Source: Candidatus Hydrogenedens sp. (GTDB lineage: Bacteria > Hydrogenedentota > Hydrogenedentia > Hydrogenedentales > Hydrogenedentaceae). From it: DNA of 64,000 nucleotides. The notes under the pieces are model-generated. The model was not told where the DNA came from and did no database searches. It saw nothing but the letters and a program-made list of their open reading frames with translations. The translations under genes and the position numbers were made by a program. Shown one piece after another: positions 18,839 through 26,849 of this stretch. Positions within the stretch are counted from its first letter, which is position 1. Each line of letters opens with the position of its first letter. The stretch is from assembly GCA_035378955.1 (NCBI GenBank), contig DAOSUS010000004.1:38186-102185 (forward strand). Direction: 5' to 3'.

Positions 18839-19858
18839 CTAATTGTTCGGTGCTTCGGATAAAACAGGACGGTAATAATTAATAGCAGTAAATCCTATTG
18901 AGGTATCTTTTATATTTAATTTTCTACCGGATTGCTCATAACCTAAAAAGGTTCCCTGAACATCCTTGGGTAAAAGGGCAACAAATAGATACATTGCATT
19001 CTTCCCACACACAGGGTTTTTTGTCCTTTCAAAATAATCCTGCAAACCTAACAGGTCTTTCTTCATGAGAAGGTCAATCAATTCTTTATCCAATTTTTCT
19101 TGCATTTCAAGCATTTGTTCCGCAGGTGCCGGTGTATAGTTAAATGAGGCACCCCACGATGTTAAATCCGTACTTAAAATTAACAGCGTTTTATCGGTAA
19201 TAAATCTTCGTAATGTTTCTACGATATTTCTAAATACATTAGAACTCTCTTTTCCATAATTATCAACAAATTCACCAACGAGGACAGGAATAATTTTTGT
19301 TGATTTCATTTTATACTGCAACATAGGTAAAATTACTTCTATAGAATATTCATTCTCATGGATGGCAGTTCTTCCCTGTCGCAATGATTTTTGTAATGAT
19401 TGCATTACGATATAAGGAGACAAAGCTATTTGTTCTAATTTTTCATAATCAACACGCACAACACCTAAAGGTGTGGCAAAACCTTGAACAGAAGGCAAGG
19501 AACAACCAGCAAATTTAGCAATATGGCAAGGAGCTAAAATAATTACATTATCGAATTCTCCTTCTTTTATTTCCGCAAAAGCACGAGATATTAAATTTCC
19601 ACATAAACCCCATCCTGAATGAGGGACAATACAGGCAACCAGTTTTTGATTTGTATTCGGGCTTGGTGGAACCTGTTCAAAAAATTTTTGAATGGTTTCT
19701 TTTAATACTGGTAAATCACCGGGATACAATGTTCCTGCAGAGATAGGACGGCGTATTTTCTCAGCAGAAAATCCCAATGGATTAAAGAATAAAAGCAAAA
19801 TAATTAATAAACAAGTTATTGGTTTTATACTTCTTCCCATAAAGAAAGGTAAATACAT
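18839..19858 (-). CDS. Exported Memo-like protein (AmmeMemoRadiSam protein B family)
   Basis: A 339-residue protein with an N-terminal hydrophobic signal (ITCLLIILLLFFNPLGFSAEK), so it is probably periplasmic or membrane-anchored. The Memo motifs are present: SAGTLYPGDLPVLKETI, ACIVPHSGWGLCGNL (PHxG-type His), VIILAPCHIAKFAGC (second His), HENEYSIEVILPML and LLILSTDLTSWG (third block, usually SxDLSHW; here Ser-Trp lacks the His). The related protein A and radical SAM partners are not nearby. AAGGA lies about 10 bp upstream of the start. The active-site change leaves catalysis in doubt. Confidence 0.85.
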   Translation of the reverse strand: MYLPFFMGRSIKPITCLLIILLLFFNPLGFSAEKIRRPISAGTLYPGDLPVLKETIQKFFEQVPPSPNTNQKLVACIVPHSGWGLCGNLISRAFAEIKEGEFDNVIILAPCHIAKFAGCSLPSVQGFATPLGVVRVDYEKLEQIALSPYIVMQSLQKSLRQGRTAIHENEYSIEVILPMLQYKMKSTKIIPVLVGEFVDNYGKESSNVFRNIVETLRRFITDKTLLILSTDLTSWGASFNYTPAPAEQMLEMQEKLDKELIDLLMKKDLLGLQDYFERTKNPVCGKNAMYLFVALLPKDVQGTFLGYEQSGRKLNIKDTSIGFTAINYYRPVLSEAPNN

Positions 19859-19904
19859 ATTTTTTTATTCCTTATTTATTGCAAATTTTTAGTTGCTTGT
19901 GAAT

Positions 19905-19934
19905 TTGAGGATTATTATATATAATCAGTATAAT
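19905..19934 (+). promoter_or_regulatory. Likely promoter of the EF-G-like gene
   Basis: TTGAGG (19905-19910) and TATAAT (19929-19934) are 18 bp apart in the divergent region between the Memo-like gene and the EF-G gene. The -10 is perfect and the -35 moderate. The predicted leader is about 90 nt, with no clear structured element. Confidence 0.5.
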
Positions 19935-20033
19935 ACATACTCTATGATTTTAAATGAAAATGGATAATCGTGCAGTAATTTCTTTTTAAATTCAATTTTA
20001 ATCCTATAACCCTAATAAGAATGGAGTTATCCG

Positions 20034-22073
20034 ATGGCACAATTTGACCCGAGAAAAGTTCGTAATGTTGGTTTTGCAGGACATGGTGGTGTTGGGAAAA
20101 CAATGTTAATTGAACGAATATTGTATTCCGCAGGACTAACCAGTCGTTTAGGAAGTATTGAAGATGGAAACACTGTTTGTGATTATCTGGAAGATGAAAA
20201 AGACCGCAAGTGTTCCATCGCTATGAAATTAGTTCATTTAGATTGGAAGGGTACACGGATACATATTGTTGACCATCCGGGTTATACAGACTTCATCGGA
20301 GAATTATGCGCATCCTCTGCCGTGCTTGATGCGTTAGTTATTCTGGTGGACGCAACTACTGGTGTTCAGGTAGGAACGGATATAGCATGGAAATATGCGG
20401 AAAAGAGACAAATTCCCCGTGCTATTTTTGTTAATAAATTAGACCGCGAACATACTAACTTCAACGAAGTAGTTGAAAAAATTCAGAATGCCTATGGCAA
20501 ACACTGTGTCCCAATAGTAATGCCCATAGGTCAATCCGCAAATTTGAAAGGTGTTGTTAATATTGTCACGGGAGATGCCTCTGTTTTAGGTGCAGAAGCA
20601 GAAAAGGCAAAGGAAGCCATCGTAGAGGTAGTCGCAGAAACAGATGAAGCACTTATGGAAAAATATCTGGAAACATTTGAACTATCTCAGGAAGAATTTG
20701 ATAAAGGGCTCCAGAAAGGAATTAGCACAGGGAAAATTATACCTATTATCGCAGGTAGTGTTACCCAAGGAATTGGTCATGAAGAATTGCTTGACATTAT
20801 AGCCAATTCATTCCCCAACCCGTTAGAACGGACTGTTGTGGCAAAGAATTCTGCGGGCGAAGATGTCGTTATAACACCTGACCCTGATGGTCCCTTTGTG
20901 GCTCAGGTATTCCGTTCTATGGTTGACCCATTTGTAGGACATCTTACTTATTTCCGTGTGTTTTCCGGCACTTTACGGTCGGATTCTGATTTTTACAATA
21001 GTTCCACACAAACCAAAGAGCGTTCTGGTAAAATTGTAATGCTGATAGGAAAGGAACAAAAACAGGTAGCGGAAGTAGGTCCTGGCGATATTGCAGCAAT
21101 GACAAAGTTAAAGAATACCCATTTTGGAGATACTTTGACTGTCCTGGGAAATGAGATTAAGCTTCCTACAATTGAATTACCACGCTCTATGGTTAAATTA
21201 GCCATTTCTCCAAAATCAAGAAACGATGAAGACCGTATCGGTGAAGCTCTAAATCGCATGGCAGAAGAAGACCCTACTTTCAGCCATTACAGAGATAATG
21301 AAACAGGAGAACATGTTATACGCGGGATGGGTGATTTACAGATTGAAATTCTGTTAAATCGAATGAAAAGGAAATATAATGTAGAAGCAGAAACCCGTCT
21401 TCCCAAAGTCGCCTACAAGGAAACCATTCGTGGTAAAGCAGAAGTTCAGGGGAAATATAAGAAACAGACCGGAGGTCATGGTCAATACGGTGATGTGCAC
21501 CTTCGACTTTCTCCCAATGAACGCGGAGGAGGATATAAATTTGTAGATAGTATTGTAGGCGGTGTTGTCCCCAAACAATACATTCCTGCTGTTGATAAAG
21601 GAGCACAGGAAGCACTGGCAAAAGGTGTTATTTCAGGACACCCTGTTGTTGACATCGTTGTTGATTTATTCTTTGGTTCCTATCACACAGTGGACTCATC
21701 CGAACTCGCTTTCAAAATTGCCGCTTCGCTTGCTATACAAAAGGGCGTTCGTGAAGCAAATCCATGTATTTTAGAACCCATTATGGAAATTACAGTAACC
21801 GTCCCGGAAGATTTCATGGGTGATATTACTGGGGATTTAAATAGTCGCCGCGGAAGAATCTTAGGGATGGAACCTGTCGGTGGTGGTTTACAACAAATAC
21901 GGGCATTGGTTCCTGAATCAGAAATCCTCCGATATGCAACTGATTTAAGAAGTATGACAGGTGGTAGAGGAACCTTCGATTTGAAATTTAGCCATTATGA
22001 CGAAGTGCCCGAATTTATTGCAAAAGACATTATTGCTGCTTATGAAAAATCCCGTGAAGCAGGAAATGAATAA
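20034..22073 (+). CDS. Elongation factor G-like translational GTPase (EF-G2 class)
   Basis: A 679-residue protein with all five EF-G domains: G1 loop (GHGGVGKTMLIERIL), G3 IVDHPGYTDF, G4 VNKLDRE near residue 135, domain II at ~290-370, and domains III-V through FSHYDEVPEF at the end. GHGGVGKT and DHPGY differ from canonical EF-G (GHIDAGKTT and DTPGH), which marks the EF-G-like paralogue class with a role outside ordinary elongation. Such proteins are poorly characterised; ribosome recycling or a stress role are possibilities. A second canonical fusA elsewhere in the genome is expected. The start is preceded by GGAGTTATCCG. Confidence 0.9.
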   Translation: MAQFDPRKVRNVGFAGHGGVGKTMLIERILYSAGLTSRLGSIEDGNTVCDYLEDEKDRKCSIAMKLVHLDWKGTRIHIVDHPGYTDFIGELCASSAVLDALVILVDATTGVQVGTDIAWKYAEKRQIPRAIFVNKLDREHTNFNEVVEKIQNAYGKHCVPIVMPIGQSANLKGVVNIVTGDASVLGAEAEKAKEAIVEVVAETDEALMEKYLETFELSQEEFDKGLQKGISTGKIIPIIAGSVTQGIGHEELLDIIANSFPNPLERTVVAKNSAGEDVVITPDPDGPFVAQVFRSMVDPFVGHLTYFRVFSGTLRSDSDFYNSSTQTKERSGKIVMLIGKEQKQVAEVGPGDIAAMTKLKNTHFGDTLTVLGNEIKLPTIELPRSMVKLAISPKSRNDEDRIGEALNRMAEEDPTFSHYRDNETGEHVIRGMGDLQIEILLNRMKRKYNVEAETRLPKVAYKETIRGKAEVQGKYKKQTGGHGQYGDVHLRLSPNERGGGYKFVDSIVGGVVPKQYIPAVDKGAQEALAKGVISGHPVVDIVVDLFFGSYHTVDSSELAFKIAASLAIQKGVREANPCILEPIMEITVTVPEDFMGDITGDLNSRRGRILGMEPVGGGLQQIRALVPESEILRYATDLRSMTGGRGTFDLKFSHYDEVPEFIAKDIIAAYEKSREAGNE

Positions 22074-22099
22074 TTTAAGATTGCTTTTCGGATAAAATT

Positions 22100-22549
22100 T
22101 TACAGATTTGTAAAAATTTTGACTATATGCTCTAAAACTGATTTGTCTTCTCCTTGTGCAACTAAAAGGAACATCTTTCGGCGTGCTACGCGCTCTGGCT
22201 TATTTTTTGAAGGAGCCGCACCTAATGATTGAGCAAGTCCCCATGCTTCAACAATTGCTGTGCCCGGGTCTTTTTTATACATCTCCGCATATCTTGCAAT
22301 AGTTCCTTCATTATCATACTGATATATATTTACTAACGCATCCCCCACTTTAAAACTTATTTGAGCGATAGATTCATTCGTTGGAGGATTGACTACTTGT
22401 ATTTCAACTACTCCTAAATCCGATTTTTTAAATCCTTCTACAATTCTTTCCATATTCAGAGGAGCAGGAAGAAACTGCATTAAAATGGGGACACCGATGA
22501 TAAGAATCCCTAATCCTATAAATATCTTGATTATTTTTGCCAAATCCAT
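22100..22549 (-). CDS. Unknown membrane-anchored protein at the end of the flagellar operon
   Basis: A 149-residue protein with one N-terminal membrane segment (IIKIFIGLGILIIGVPILMQFL) and a soluble tail. The tail includes VVNPPTNESIAQISFKVGDA and ends VLEHIVKIFTNL. No family is recognised. It lies 12 bp after fliP, where fliQ usually stands, but it is not FliQ (which has two membrane helices and ~90 residues). It may be a lineage-specific envelope protein that joined the operon. Confidence 0.55.
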   Translation of the reverse strand: MDLAKIIKIFIGLGILIIGVPILMQFLPAPLNMERIVEGFKKSDLGVVEIQVVNPPTNESIAQISFKVGDALVNIYQYDNEGTIARYAEMYKKDPGTAIVEAWGLAQSLGAAPSKNKPERVARRKMFLLVAQGEDKSVLEHIVKIFTNL

Positions 22550-22561
22550 AAAAGAGCCCTC

Positions 22562-23386
22562 TTATTGAAAACTTCTTACTAAATTACCTACAACTAATGT
22601 CCATCCATCTACAAGAACGAAAAGAATTATCTTAAAAGGTAACGATACGAAAATAGGGGGTAGCATCATCATACCCATTGACATTAATGTGCTTGCCACT
22701 ACCATATCAATAATTAAAAAAGGGATATATAACAGAAAACCTATCATGAATGCAGTCTTAAGTTCACTCAATACAAAAGCAGGGATAAGCACATGTGTAG
22801 GGACATCATCCGGGGTATTGGGTCTACCTCTTCCCGAAATCTGCAACATGGTTTTTAGTTCCTGTGGTTTTGTTTGTTTGAACATAAATTCCCGAATAGG
22901 AATTAAAGCACGGTTAAATGCTTCCGACTGACTAATTTGCTGTTGAATATATGGTTGTATGGATTCACGATTAACCCGTTCATAGGTAGGCATCATAATA
23001 AACATTGTCAAGAACAAAGATAATCCAATTAAGACTTGATTGGGTGGAGTTTGTTGTGTCGCTAATGCCTGTCGAAGGAAAGCAAGGACTACAATAATCC
23101 TTGTAAAAGATGTAGTTAAAACAAGAATTGCCGGCGCTAATGTAAGTGCGGTAATAAGTATTACTAATGTTAATGTGGTAGAAAGATTCTCAGGGGCAAT
23201 TGCTTGTTGAGCGGTTCCAACAATATTAATCCCTGTAGGATTTGTTACTGAAGTACGGGAAGGTTGAGCCAAAGAACTGGATACCCAAATAATAAAAAAG
23301 AAAAACAAAAACAGTCCGAATTTTTTACTTTTCAAAAGGGTGTTTTTTTTTATCCTCATACTAATAATTCTACTGGTCTGAAGCAT
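22562..23386 (-). CDS. fliP: Flagellar type III export gate protein FliP
   Basis: A 274-residue core protein of the export gate. A leader peptide (GLFLFFFFIIWVSSSLA) precedes TLTLVILITALTLAPAILVL, LTTSFTRIIVVLAFLRQAL and C-terminal segments SELKTAFMIGFLLYIPFLII, ASTLMSMGMMMLPPIFVSLP and KIILFVLVDGW, matching FliP. The chosen ATG overlaps fliO by 17 bp; ATG 23359 nine residues later is also possible. FliQ and FliR, which normally complete the gate, do not follow here. Confidence 0.95.
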   Translation of the reverse strand: MLQTSRIISMRIKKNTLLKSKKFGLFLFFFFIIWVSSSLAQPSRTSVTNPTGINIVGTAQQAIAPENLSTTLTLVILITALTLAPAILVLTTSFTRIIVVLAFLRQALATQQTPPNQVLIGLSLFLTMFIMMPTYERVNRESIQPYIQQQISQSEAFNRALIPIREFMFKQTKPQELKTMLQISGRGRPNTPDDVPTHVLIPAFVLSELKTAFMIGFLLYIPFLIIDMVVASTLMSMGMMMLPPIFVSLPFKIILFVLVDGWTLVVGNLVRSFQ

Positions 23387-24182
23387 TATTTGTTTCTTCT
23401 CGTATTGCTTGCTGCAGTCTTTGTATGTTTGCTTTCAAGGAAGCCAATTCATCGTCAATCGTTTCTGATACTTCGGGCATTTTTGAAGAACTCTGGGATT
23501 GAATTCTCGTTTCTACATCATCTAAAACCTTACTAAATGTCTTTTTTGTATAAGCGGAGTCGGTAATATCTTCATTTGCAATAGAAACAAAAAATTCGTC
23601 CTCCGGAAAAACAAATAACAAACTCATACGGTCTCCAGAAATACCTAAAACAAAAACTTTTCCTGCACTTTGGACATAATAAATCTTTATGCGTGGAGAT
23701 AAATAAAGAACACCTACAATTTTTCCAATAGATTTTACCCCTCGATATGTTTTGTTTGAAAAATAGCGAAGTCCTCCTAATAATACCAGTATCAATCCAA
23801 CGACAAAGATAAGGGCAACAATCGTTCTAAAGAAATAATATATCCATGAATTTCCCGTTGTAGATGTATTAGAGCTACCTGTAGGGAGACTTTCTCCTTC
23901 TGTGTTTCCTGTATTTGTGGGTTCCGAACCCCAAACTGCCTGATGTTGTGAAAACCATGTGTTTGTTTTAGAGGATGCATTTTCCTTCTCAAGGGGTGTT
24001 TCTACATTTTTTACGGGTTTAGCCCCTTCACTATTTTTTTCTATATATTGTTCAGGATTTTTTAATTTATCCAGAACATTTTCTTTTTCAGTGGGAGCTG
24101 TATTTTCAGCAAAAATATATAAGCCAGAAAAAAATAGAAACAGAAATGCAATAATCCAAAAAACATTTTTTTTATTCTTCAT
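23370..24182 (-). CDS. fliO: Flagellar biosynthesis protein FliO
   Basis: Roughly 270 residues. ATG 24182 is preferred because GAAGGA lies upstream and the alternative is a TTG within fliN. It has an N-terminal hydrophobic signal, a long linker rich in Glu/Ser/Thr, a membrane helix (IVALIFVVGLILVLLGGLRYF) and the FliO domain (IVGVLYLSPRIKIYYVQSAGKVFVLGIS), then a C-terminal coiled coil (DELASLKANIQRLQQAIREE). FliO helps assemble the FliP gate. The long periplasmic linker and coiled coil are larger than in many homologues. It overlaps fliN by 11 bp and fliP by 17 bp. Confidence 0.88.
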   Translation of the reverse strand: MKNKKNVFWIIAFLFLFFSGLYIFAENTAPTEKENVLDKLKNPEQYIEKNSEGAKPVKNVETPLEKENASSKTNTWFSQHQAVWGSEPTNTGNTEGESLPTGSSNTSTTGNSWIYYFFRTIVALIFVVGLILVLLGGLRYFSNKTYRGVKSIGKIVGVLYLSPRIKIYYVQSAGKVFVLGISGDRMSLLFVFPEDEFFVSIANEDITDSAYTKKTFSKVLDDVETRIQSQSSSKMPEVSETIDDELASLKANIQRLQQAIREETNNASDQ

Positions 24183-24507
24183 CTCTTTTATATCCTTCAA
24201 TCTCCACTATGCGAATATGTAAGATATCGGCTAAGACTATCATCTCTCCCCTGCCTATAAGAACATTGTTAAAAAATATGTCTGCCAATTCACCTGCTTG
24301 TTTACTTAATGTAACGATAGAGCCTTTGTCCAATTTCAAAATATCCCTTATTTTTATAGAACATCTTCCTAATTCCGCATCCACATGAATAGGAATCATG
24401 GCTAAATCATTTAAAGTAAGATGAACCGTGGAAGGGGAAGATTCTTTTTCTAAGTTTTCCTCAGGAACAAAATCGGAAATATTTTCAGAATTTTGTATAG
24501 CCATCAT
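24172..24507 (-). CDS. fliN: Flagellar switch protein FliN
   Basis: A 111-residue protein with an acidic N-terminus and one SpoA domain at ~28-103 (MIPIHVDAELGRCSIKIRDIL; LDKGSIVTLSKQAGELADIF; ILIGRGEMIVL-type strands, here VLIGRGEMIVLADILHIRI). This is normal FliN size and not a FliM. The start overlaps the fliL stop (TAATG). FliM, its usual partner in the C-ring and normally encoded between fliL and fliN, is absent here. Confidence 0.9.
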   Translation of the reverse strand: MMAIQNSENISDFVPEENLEKESSPSTVHLTLNDLAMIPIHVDAELGRCSIKIRDILKLDKGSIVTLSKQAGELADIFFNNVLIGRGEMIVLADILHIRIVEIEGYKRDEE

Positions 24508-25052
24508 TATAAATCCACAATGGTATATTTAAGATACATTACTTCAAGGATAGAGCCTTTAACTCCAGGAGATAACTTATTTAATAATTGATTTGCTTCA
24601 TTTTTTGTTTGTCTTAATAGTGCTTCCTGGACGCCGGGGTCATTAAGTTCGGTTCGTGTGCGATTTCGATGTATTTTGTTTATCAATGCAGTAAAATACT
24701 CCTTTTTCCCTTCAATTACAGCAGATACCTCAGGTCCAGAGCAGGACATGGCCACCTGATAAATCAGCAAGGGTGCTGGAGCATCGGATTTTTGTGTAAT
24801 TACTGTTGCTTGCGTTTCATCAAACTTTACGATTACTGCTGTTGCTGGTATTATATCTGTCGTATCGGTATTTACAGAAGAACTCTTTTCCTCTGTATTA
24901 TCGGTTAATAGCATAGGTCGTAAAACAAATATGAACACAACAATTGCACTAATCGATGGAATTAGCACACTTGCTCCTCCTATTAGGAGCAATTTCACAA
25001 GGCTTGATGATTTTTTTTGTCCCTGTTGTTCTGGTGCTTTTTCATCCGCCAT
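24507..25052 (-). CDS. fliL: Flagellar basal-body associated protein FliL
   Basis: A 181-residue single-pass inner-membrane protein: short charged N-terminus, membrane helix (LLLIGGASVLIPSISAIVVFIFVL), a Thr/Ser-rich linker and a C-terminal FliL domain (LLIYQVAMSCSGPEV; the typical 'KEYFTALINKIHRNRT' helix and ending ILEVMYLKYTIVDL). FliL stabilises the stator near the MotAB proteins. It lies between motB (78 bp away) and fliN (1 bp overlap). Confidence 0.85.
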   Translation of the reverse strand: MADEKAPEQQGQKKSSSLVKLLLIGGASVLIPSISAIVVFIFVLRPMLLTDNTEEKSSSVNTDTTDIIPATAVIVKFDETQATVITQKSDAPAPLLIYQVAMSCSGPEVSAVIEGKKEYFTALINKIHRNRTRTELNDPGVQEALLRQTKNEANQLLNKLSPGVKGSILEVMYLKYTIVDL

Positions 25053-25130
25053 AAGAATTATTCCTTCTATCTTTATATCTTCATTATATATTCATTGTAA
25101 TAATAGAAAAATACATTTTAAAAAATAAAA

Positions 25131-25868
25131 TCAAGGCATCCCCTTTTGTATCATTTCCATTTTTTCCTCACTTATAAAACCTCGCACAAAAATTTCAACT
25201 CGTCGGTTTTCTTTTCTTCCTTCTTCTGTTAAATTCGTTGAAATAGGCTGACTTGAACCACAAGCCGTTATTTCAAACATTTCAGGAGTAAGAGAACTAA
25301 CAGCAAGCATTTTCCGCATAACCTGGTCTGAGCGATAATAACTTAAATCATAATTATCTCTGTATTTGGGATTATTCACTATAGGTGTATTATCTGTATG
25401 TCCCTTTATTTCTATAAAAACATCCGTAAGTTCTCCCAATATTTTTGATATAGATTCAATGATAGGAAACGATTCGGGTTTCAGGTCTGCACTTCCTTTA
25501 TCGAATAAAATAGAGTCGGGAAAGGTTATTTTTATCCCTCCTTTTGCATCGTATTCAACTTTAACCTGTTTTTCCTGTCCCATTACTTGTAACTCTTCGG
25601 CTATTTTTTGGGCTGCCTGTTGCATTTTCCTTTCTTGTTCTCTTCGATTCATCATTTGCATATCCAAAACACCTGGATTTTTAGGTAGAACACTGAAAGC
25701 TCCCTCAAGAGAACCCATCGCTTTTTTAAAGTCTTTTTCACTTATGGTAGAGAAAGAAACTAAAAGAATAAAAAAGGTCAGGAGCAAACTCATCATATCC
25801 CCATAAGTGACCACCCATCCAGGGGCACCTCCTTCTCCTTCAGGCTGTTTTTTTCTTTCTTTTCCCAT
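25131..25868 (-). CDS. motB: Flagellar stator protein MotB (OmpA-like domain)
   Basis: A 245-residue stator subunit. The N-terminal membrane helix carries the conserved ion-binding Asp at position 24 (WVVTYGDMMSLLLTFFILL). A coiled linker with KMQQAAQKIAEELQV follows, then the OmpA-like peptidoglycan-binding domain (SILFDKGSADLKPES; IEIKGHTDNTPI; NYDLSYYRSDQVMRKML; SSQPISTNLTEEGRKENRRVEI). It is 6 bp from motA. Proton or sodium specificity cannot be told from the sequence. Confidence 0.95.
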   Translation of the reverse strand: MGKERKKQPEGEGGAPGWVVTYGDMMSLLLTFFILLVSFSTISEKDFKKAMGSLEGAFSVLPKNPGVLDMQMMNRREQERKMQQAAQKIAEELQVMGQEKQVKVEYDAKGGIKITFPDSILFDKGSADLKPESFPIIESISKILGELTDVFIEIKGHTDNTPIVNNPKYRDNYDLSYYRSDQVMRKMLAVSSLTPEMFEITACGSSQPISTNLTEEGRKENRRVEIFVRGFISEEKMEMIQKGMP

Positions 25869-25874
25869 AATCTT

Positions 25875-26648
25875 CTACTTCTTCCCTGTGATTATCTTTT
25901 TTCGCAATTCCGGTGCTATAAATGCTTTCAATTTTTGTTCCACAACGCGTGGGTTATCTCCAGATTGAATGGATAAGATTCCTTCTATAATAACTTCTCT
26001 TAAAAGCAATTCCTCTGCGGTTCTCACTTTTAGTTTCCCGGCAAGAGGTAACATAATTAAATTAGAAATTAATGCCCCATATAATGTTGTTAAAATAGCA
26101 ACAGCCATACCAATACCAATTTGAGATGGGTCTTCCATTGTAGCAAGCATTTGCACCAAACCAATTAATGTTCCTATCATTCCAAAAGCAGGAGCGTATG
26201 CAGCCATTGCAGTTAGAACGGATTGTCCTAATGCGTGTCGGTCTTCCATAAAAGCCAATTCTGTTGTAAGGATATCTTTGAGCAATTCGGGGGCTGTTCC
26301 ATCAATTGCCAGTTGTATGCCCCGTTGCAAAAATTCATCATCTAATTCTGCTGCAGGTCCTTCGAGAGCAAGAATACCCTCCCTTCTTGCAATGGTTGCA
26401 AATTCAATAATCTTTTCGATTAAAGTTTCTACAGGTGTAAGTTTCTGAATAAATGAATTTTTTACAGTATTAAACACCTTTAAAACATCACTCAATGGAT
26501 AATTGATTAGCGTAGATGCGATGGTCCCTCCTACTACAAGGATAACAGAAGGTATATTAATAAAGATTACAATTGACCCCCCCATTAAGATTGAAATGAG
26601 TGTTAAAGATATTCCAGCAATCAGCCCTATTACAGTTGCTAAATCCAT
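25875..26648 (-). CDS. motA: Flagellar stator protein MotA
   Basis: A 257-residue protein with four membrane segments: ATVIGLIAGISLTLISILMG, then IFINIPSVILVVGGTIASTL, and the paired TM3 and TM4 (AAYAPAFGMIGTLIGLVQML; MAVAILTTLYGALISNLIML). The Pro pairs and the cytoplasmic charged loop are as in MotA/ExbB/TolQ. AAAGGAG lies just before the ATG. It forms the ion-conducting stator with MotB and starts the second half of the flagellar operon after the terminator at 26769. Confidence 0.95.
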   Translation of the reverse strand: MDLATVIGLIAGISLTLISILMGGSIVIFINIPSVILVVGGTIASTLINYPLSDVLKVFNTVKNSFIQKLTPVETLIEKIIEFATIARREGILALEGPAAELDDEFLQRGIQLAIDGTAPELLKDILTTELAFMEDRHALGQSVLTAMAAYAPAFGMIGTLIGLVQMLATMEDPSQIGIGMAVAILTTLYGALISNLIMLPLAGKLKVRTAEELLLREVIIEGILSIQSGDNPRVVEQKLKAFIAPELRKKIITGKK

Positions 26649-26768
26649 AGAACTCCTTTTTCTATGACGTTATACATGTATATTTCTGATAACTTGTATT
26701 AGTATAACACACCTCTTCGTATTTGATTTTAACATGATTGAATCATTTTTTGCTATTACAATTCTACT

Positions 26769-26802
26769 AAAAAAAAATAGGCTGAGGTTTAAAACCTCAG
26801 CC
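26769..26802 (-). terminator. Rho-independent terminator after flgE
   Basis: On the minus strand an 11-bp perfect GC-rich palindrome (26780-26802, GGCTGAGGTTT and its complement) is followed by TATTTTTTTTT. It lies 47 bp after the flgE stop and ahead of motA, so it should end or reduce transcription between the hook half and the stator half of the locus. Confidence 0.9.
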
Positions 26803-26849
26803 CAATGGAAAATCAGTTAGATTGGTTGCTAATAAAATCATGTATTAGA

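Noticed and set aside
22562..23386. FliP start at ATG 23359 as the true start
   Set aside because: It is possible but has no ribosome binding site; the upstream ATG overlapping fliO is kept, with the ambiguity noted.
24172..24507. Gene after fliL as FliM instead of FliN
   Set aside because: It is 111 residues with a single SpoA domain; FliM is about 330 residues with a CheC-like middle domain.
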